A stretch of 64,000 bases of DNA, taken from Ipomoea triloba. Its lineage: Eukaryota; Streptophyta; Magnoliopsida; Solanales; Convolvulaceae. Position 1 is the first letter of the stretch. Every line of letters begins with the position of its first letter. The position numbers and the translations under genes are program-made. This document shows positions 59,107 to 64,000 of the stretch, one piece after another. The stretch covers positions 18,814,977 to 18,878,976 of the forward strand of contig NC_044924.1 of the NCBI RefSeq assembly GCF_003576645.1. The letters run 5' to 3'. The notes beneath the pieces were generated by a model. The model searched no databases and was not told the DNA's origin. It was given only the letters and a program-made list of their open reading frames with translations.

Positions 59107-59613
59107 TGTCACGGACTCGTTCTCTCTAACGATGTCTCGTACGGCCTTAAATACTCTTTCCCTCACAATAGCTAAGCCAACCTCGCTTGACCCTCGGAAG
59201 TGATGCTAAGTAAATGATGGATGGCTACGAAAGTAAGTTAGGCAATAAGAACCTCGCAAAGAAGCTAAAGGAAACACTTGAGATTTCTAAGAAACTTGTA
59301 TTGCTTGAACTCTTGGATTGTTACAAATGAGCCCCCATGAGGGGTATTTATAGCCATTCCACCTCCTCAATGGACAGTGGAGATTTATTTATCTAATGGC
59401 TAATAATCTAATTCTAGAACTTTTCCTAAATCTCTACACAAACTAAGAGTTCTCTAATGTTCTAGAATATATTATATATCTCTACTACCCCTAGTGTTAA
59501 GTATATGCTTCTAGAATATTCTAAGAACTATGGGATGCTATGTACAAATGCTAAATGTTTGGAAAGATGTAGCAAACCTCATAAATGCGTAGTAGAGTTC
59601 CACGGGCGTTACA
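59107..59613 (-). repeat. 5' LTR of the short gypsy element
   Basis: Minus strand TGTAACGCCCGTGG...CGTGACA, 507 bp, clearly diverged from the partner LTR by substitutions and small indels, so the insertion is not recent. Confidence 0.9.
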
Positions 59614-60090
59614 TTTAGGTGCCTAAGTTTAAAGCTTAAGGCGCTTAAGTTTAAAGTTTAAGGGCGCTTAAGTTTAAAGCTTAAAGTGCGTAAGTTTATA
59701 GGTTAAGGTGCGTAAGTTTATAACTTAAGGTGTGTATGTTTATAGCTTAAGGTGCATCAATTTAACTCTTAAGGTGCATGACTTATAGACTCTAGGTGCA
59801 TCAGTTTCCAGCTTAAGGTGCATGAATTTAAATCTTAACGTGCACAACTTTCATTCATTAGGAATATCGACTTCCATACTCAAAGTGTATAAATTTAAAG
59901 CTTAAGGTGCATTATTTTCCAGCTTAAGGTGTATAAGATCGAAACTTAAGGAGCATCAATTTGAAACTTATGGTGCATTAGTTCAGTACTTAAGGTACAT
60001 CAGCTCAGTACTTAAGGTGTATCAGTTCAGAAGTTCGAGACTTAAGGTGCATAAGTTTGAGACTTAAGGTGCATCAGTTCGAGACACTTA
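59614..60090. repeat. Minisatellite of element X, right part
   Basis: About 20 units of 22-25 bp with the core CTTAAGGTGC(G/A)T(A/C)A. Units become more diverged to the right (CAGTTTCCAGC, CAGTTCAGTA variants). Confidence 0.88.
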
Positions 60091-60237
60091 AGATCATTCG
60101 CATACATATTGCCAGGAAGCGCGTTTTTTTTTTTATAAAAAAAAAAACCTTCATTTTGAGCCGTTGAACTAATCTAGATCAACGACTCAGATCTCACCCC
60201 ATTTTTCACCTGGAGACCCTTCACACGTGAACCATCC

Positions 60238-60346
60238 CATATATATATACATAAATACATACATATATATATATAGATACATATATATGTACATATATAC
60301 ACATACATATATATGTACATATATACACATATATATATATATATAC

Positions 60347-60379
<33 letters not shown>

Positions 60380-60428
60380 CATATATACATACATACATAT
60401 ATATACGTACATATATATATATACATAT

Positions 60429-60474
<46 letters not shown>

Positions 60475-60505
60475 ATATGTATGTATATATGTATATATAT
60501 ATATA
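60238..60505. repeat. (ATACATAT)n microsatellite
   Basis: Long compound TA/CA/TG tract. All six frames here give Y/I/H/M repeats that are not genes. Confidence 0.95.
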
Positions 60506-61080
60506 ATTAATGTGAATAGTAAAATAATGATTATTATAAATAAAAAAGAGTGGTGACATTTTTTTAAAATAAATAATAATTTTATTTTTATTATTTTAAA
60601 AAATATCACTAGTCATTATTCATAAAATTTATATTCTTATTATTTCATATTATATAATTTTCAATATTTATGTAAATTATATTTTTGATTCTTTTTTTTA
60701 AATACTATTGACTCTGTTACAATGTAATACTTGTCATATATTTATGTAAATTATATTTTTGGATTCTTTAGTTGTGTACCATAGTCCATAGTAATTAAAT
60801 TGGTTCCTCATAAGTCGTGCAATGCATTGCAATTATTAGTTACTTACTCCTTACTCGTCATGTTAACATCATGTTCGCGTCCCTAATGTATGTTAATGTC
60901 TTATATGTATTTAATGTTAAATTGACTTAGAATGTAAGGCTTTTATTTATTTATTTATTTATTTATTTTGGCGTGACTTTGGTACCTTTTTATTTATTTC
61001 GGTATTGTCATATCGATTAAAAAAATAAAAAATAATAAAGGATAATTTTGAAGAAATAAGATGAAATTGTATCCGTAGAT
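60506..61080. other. AT-rich sequence with a (TTTA)n run
   Basis: TTTA repeats at about 60943-60967. Nothing else recognised. Confidence 0.6.
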
Positions 61081-61084
61081 TGAG

Positions 61085-61800
61085 TCCAGATCAAGGGTCT
61101 AAATTGGAGATTTAAAAAAATGCGGTAGTATTATTGTAATTTTGTGTTAGTAAGTTTTTTTTTCCTTCTTCCAATACACAATTTTATGTCTTATAATGCA
61201 CATTTTCCCTTCTTCTAGTGCACATTGTTATGCCATATAGTGCGCATTGTTTCTTCTTCTAGTGCACATTGTTATGCTATATAGAGCATATTTACCCTTC
61301 TTCTAGTACACATTTTTATGTCATACAGTGCACATTGTTCCGTCTTCCAGTGCACATTGTTCCTTCTACCAGAGCACATTGTTGTGTCATACAGTGCACA
61401 TTGTTCCTTCATCTAGTGCACATTTTTATGTCATACAGTGCACATTGTGTCTTACAGACCTTTTTTTTTAATTATAGATGACGAACTTTTTTTAAAAAAA
61501 ATAAGTTAATCTTGATCACTAATTACTAATTTGAGTTGAATATTGTTTGTTTGTTTATTATTTATGGTCATTTATGATTTGTGATGATGATCCTATATTA
61601 AATTAAATTTTTCAATAATTGTTTCACATCTTTGTGCCTCCAGTGCGCATTTTTTGCCTTTTAGTGCAAATTTTCCCTTCTTCCAGTGCACATTCTTGAA
61701 GTTCGTAGATGGTGACTTTTTTTTTTTTTTATCTACGGCTGATATTCTATCTCACTTCTCACCTAGGACTTCTATCTCACCCGAACCCCTTATATATATA
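61085..61800. mobile_element. TA-flanked fold-back element Y
   Basis: Begins with a CCGTAGATTGAG-type arm and the module AAAAAAATGCGGTAGTATTA. It ends with TATCTACGGCTGATATTC and TCTCACCCGAACCCC before TATATA (right arm, reversed). A minisatellite with units around AGTGCACATTGTT (61195-61460, again 61640-61700) fills the interior. The limits are approximate, and Y may be a composite, since a second poly-T/poly-A pair lies near 61465-61500. Confidence 0.45.
61195..61460. repeat. Minisatellite AGTGCACATTGTT
   Basis: About twelve units of 20-27 bp with the core (C/T)AGTGCACATTGTT. Confidence 0.85.
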
Positions 61801-61804
61801 TATA

Positions 61805-62340
61805 TAATTTAGTTCGTGTGCAGTTGATCTTCTCAAGTGCAGTTGCGCGGTCAGAGAAGAGTCATTGATCTTGCTAAAATCATCGTCCTGGATTAACAAC
61901 GTTTAAAAAAATGCGGTGGAAATTTGGTCATTTTCTATATGGGTCAAACTTAAGGTGCGTAGGTCTTGTGCTTAAGGTGCGTCGTGTTCCTTCTTTAGGT
62001 GTGTGGTTTATGTGCTTACGGTGCGTCACTTCTACAGTTGAGAACTTAAAGTGCATAAGTTTTGTGCTTTAGGTGCGTAGGTCTTGTACTTAAGTGCATC
62101 AGTCACGTGAACGTGCGGACTTCTTCAGTAATGCATGGTAAATTCTACATTAATGAAGAATAACTACTCCAGCTCCGTGACTACTACATGAATGCACCGT
62201 ACATTGGTGTAGTAATTACTGTGCATTCATGTAGTAGATGGAGTGCATTCATGTAGTAGTTACGGAGCTATAGTAGGTATTGTGTATTAATGAAGAACTT
62301 ACCGTGTATTACTAAAGAAGTCTGCATTTCTCACCTAAAC
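61805..62340. mobile_element. TA-flanked fold-back element Z
   Basis: Follows TATATATA. It has the same arm phrase as X (GTCATTGATCTTGCTAAAATC) and the shared module AAAAAAATGCGGTGG, then a short minisatellite TTAAGGTGCGTAGGTCTTGTG (61945-62100) and a large inverted repeat (62116-62331). No coding sequence. Confidence 0.5.
62116..62331. repeat. Long imperfect inverted repeat (hairpin)
   Basis: The left arm ACTTCTTCAGTAATGCATGG...GACTACTACATGAATGCACC (to about 62200) pairs with the right arm 62236-62331, whose reverse complement reads ACTTCTTTAGTAATACACGG...AACTACTACATGAATGCAC. Arms are about 85-90 bp with a spacer near 35 bp. Confidence 0.85.
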
Positions 62341-62351
62341 AAGACCCTAAT

Positions 62352-62584
62352 GTTTAGAGTATGGTTCAGGTGCGATAAACTCCTCCAATGCGGGCGTCTG
62401 TGGTGCACTTAGGAGTGGTCTGTGGTACACATACTACTGGTTGGTCTGTGATGCATCACCAAATCTTGGTACCATTGTAAACATTTTCGTAATTTCAATG
62501 ATATGCTGGTGAAACCACTTTAAGTGCACCACAGACGGCCACGGATCTACATGTACAGAAAGATTTTGTCGCACCTAATTCGGA
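62352..62584. mobile_element. TA-flanked fold-back element W (~230 bp)
   Basis: Perfect 16-bp inverted repeat GTCTGTGGTGCACTTA at 62396-62411 and, reversed, 62521-62536. Outer arms GGTTCAGGTGCGATAAACT and, reversed, GAATTAGGTGCGACAAAATC extend it. TA run follows at once on the right. Confidence 0.6.
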
Positions 62585-62612
62585 TTATATATATATATAT
62601 ATATATATATAT
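62585..62612. repeat. (TA)n microsatellite
   Basis: About 14 TA units between elements W and V. Confidence 0.95.
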
Positions 62613-63547
62613 GACTGTTCAGGTGTGGCCTGGTTATTAGGTGTGATCGTGCTACCTATTTTCAGCCATTAGATTAGATCAAGTCATCAAATCAATGCGC
62701 AATATTTACATGTTACAAAACACACCATTCTACATACTAAAATGCACTAGAGGACCGATAAAGCACACCATTCCACACTATAACCAAATGAACCTATTCA
62801 CTTAAAGTTCATCAATATACGTGATAAAACGCATCATTCTACGTATTAAAATGTACCACAGCGTGCCTCATGTCAGATTATAAGCATACACTGTTTACAC
62901 ATATTAGAAAATATGTGCTAGTTTTCAAAAAAAAAAAAATATGTGCTAAAATATGCACCATTCTATATATTAAAATGCACCACAACGTGTGTTAAAATGC
63001 ACCACAACGTGTGTTAAAATGCACAATTCCACTTGTTGAAAATCTCCATCCCAGATTATAAACATACACTATTACACTTATTAGAAAACATGTGTTAAAA
63101 TACACATCATTCAACGTATTAAAATGCACTAGAGGACGGATTAAAACACACCATTTCACAACACACTTATTAGAAACACATGTGTTAAAATACACACCAT
63201 TCTACGTATTAAAATGCACCAGAGGAAGTATTAAAACACACCATTTCACAACACAGTTACACACCATTCTACGTATGAAAATGCACCAGCTGATAGATTA
63301 AAACACATCATTCCACAACATAGTTAATGCATGCACCAACATACGTAATAAAACACACCACGACATGTATCCAAATGGACCATACTATGTACTAAAATGC
63401 ATCATTCCAATTCACGTAATATAAATACTAAAATTACCATAATAACCCCACTTAAACATACGCGAATTTCAGTAGGATTAATGAAATTGGACGGCGTAGA
63501 TTAGGCCGCATAATTGCACCGGAGCTCGTAGCTGCATTTGAATAAAA

Positions 63548-63549
<2 letters not shown>
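62613..63549. mobile_element. TA-flanked fold-back element V
   Basis: Sits exactly between two TA runs. The left end TTCAGGTGTGGCC...GCCATTAGATTAG and the reversed right end TTCAAATGCAGC...GCCGTCCAATTTC are similar in pattern. Interior is a minisatellite with core AAAATGCACCA (62690-63430). Near the right end the reversed strand reads GGTAATTTTAGTA, like the shared module of X and Y. Confidence 0.5.
62690..63430. repeat. Minisatellite AAAATGCACCA...ACGTATT
   Basis: Irregular array of units of roughly 20-60 bp with phrases ACACCATTC(T/C)ACGTATT and AAAATGCACCA. Frames crossing it at 62992-63301 are repetitive and not genes. Confidence 0.85.

Positions 63550-63599
<50 letters not shown>
63550..63599. 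repeat. (TA)n microsatellite
   Basis: About 24 TA units at the right edge of element V. Confidence 0.95.
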
Positions 63600-63601
<2 letters not shown>

Positions 63602-64000
63602 AAAAACTTAATAAGTTTCAATCAAGGTTATAATTTTGATTTATGTCCCTCCTTTTGTATGCTAATAAATGTATATATTGTACTTTAAATGTTGTACACT
63701 TAAATGTTATTAGACAAAATTATCCCTACTACATTCTTATTATACAAAATTACCCTTACACCGTATAACACCGTTACTTTTAATTACATCATTATTACCA
63801 TACACCTATATCCACCATATCTTTTTTCTATTCTTTAATTATCATTTTATTAAAATCATTATATAATTAATTTAATGGTTGTTTATACTTTAATTAAATT
63901 TCTATGAATGGTAAATCATATATGTGTGTGTATAATATATATATATATATATATATTATTTGTGTATATATAATTTGAATTATAAATTTTAATCATTTGT
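63600..64000. other. AT-rich sequence, nothing recognised
   Basis: A short TA/TG run near 63920-63970. No gene or repeat end seen. Confidence 0.5.

Larger units (their letters stand above)
56586..59613 (-). mobile_element. Short gypsy-like LTR element with gag and protease only
   Basis: LTRs 56586-57091 and 59107-59613 (506 and 507 bp), primer site at 59093, G-rich polypurine tract at the other end, and an internal part of only 2.0 kb. It encodes gag, a zinc knuckle and a degenerate protease, but no reverse transcriptase, RNase H or integrase. It therefore depends on another element, as in the gag-only terminal-repeat group (TR-GAG). A TTTA duplication is seen at 56582-56585 and 59614-59617. 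The LTRs carry TATAAATA on the minus strand (56822-56829, 59345-59352). Confidence 0.85.
56394..60237. mobile_element. TA-flanked fold-back element X (interrupted by a gypsy element)
   Basis: The left arm (56419-56502) reads CAGGTAAAAAGT...CATTGATC...TCAAAATGAAG; the reverse complement of the right arm (60149-60212) reads CAGGTGAAAAATGGGG...CGTTGATC...TCAAAATGAAG. The arms enclose a minisatellite with units like CTTAAGGTGCGTAAGTTTAT. TA-rich microsatellites border both sides. No coding sequence belongs to X itself. The gypsy element at 56586-59613 is inserted in the minisatellite. Confidence 0.6.

Noticed and set aside
57279..59203. Plus-strand ORFs opposite the short gypsy element
   Set aside because: They are antisense shadows of gag and protease on the minus strand.
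60174..60609. Several long overlapping ORFs on both strands
   Set aside because: All lie in a compound TA/CA microsatellite; peptides are YIYIH-type repeats.

Overview
This window is plant nuclear DNA, most likely from a eudicot, made almost entirely of nested LTR retrotransposons. The plant origin rests on a Sirevirus-type Ty1/copia element, Tekay-type chromoviruses with C-terminal chromodomains, a Tat-like gypsy gag, initiator-methionine tRNA primer sites and a Tourist-like MITE. The species cannot be read from the sequence. No convincing host gene, tRNA or rRNA was found. One run of N (4261-4542) and three single-N joins (21465, 22853, 37743) show a draft assembly, and several repeats are assembly artefacts.

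Layout. 1-7405: 5' part of a minus-strand Tekay gypsy element with a 3.5-kb LTR, inserted in a decayed Tat-like gypsy relic (7406-~9816). 9821-10507: a MITE with a TAA duplication. 11770-~55965: one old plus-strand Ty1/copia relic, split into four pieces by later insertions. The first insertion (12564-31430) is a solo LTR that contains a second solo LTR of the same family (14237-29762), which in turn contains a 12.35-kb Sirevirus (16682-29033, target duplication ACCGC). The second insertion (33113-49941, duplication GGTTT) is a minus-strand solo LTR holding a plus-strand Tekay element (33851-47800). The third (51231-55215, duplication ATAAG) is a 4-kb solo LTR. 56342-63599: a cluster of small fold-back elements embedded in TA microsatellites. 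Each carries its own minisatellite around a GGTGCA core, and one is split by a short gypsy element with only gag and protease (56586-59613).

Most interesting biology. The large gypsy LTRs look like mini-genes. They share a splice-donor-like block (GAGGTAAGGAATTCCC) and, 1.3-2.9 kb downstream, a 31-bp block with a branch-point-like CTAAC that leads into an acceptor-like AG directly before an ATG. In the Tekay element this ATG opens a 163-codon ORF inside the LTR. A minus-strand LTR of another subfamily carries a recognisable homologue with conserved residues and many third-position changes, and a third LTR keeps a fragment beside the N gap. This suggests an LTR-borne intron followed by an LTR-encoded accessory protein.

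Most interesting caution. All twelve perfect short tandem duplications in the Sirevirus, the Tekay element and one solo LTR have a period of exactly 42 bp. That is what untrimmed contig overlaps of fixed length would give. Because 42 is a multiple of three, they look like in-frame protein repeats. The identical 1,387-bp triplication and the 2.5-kb duplication at single-N joins have the same origin.
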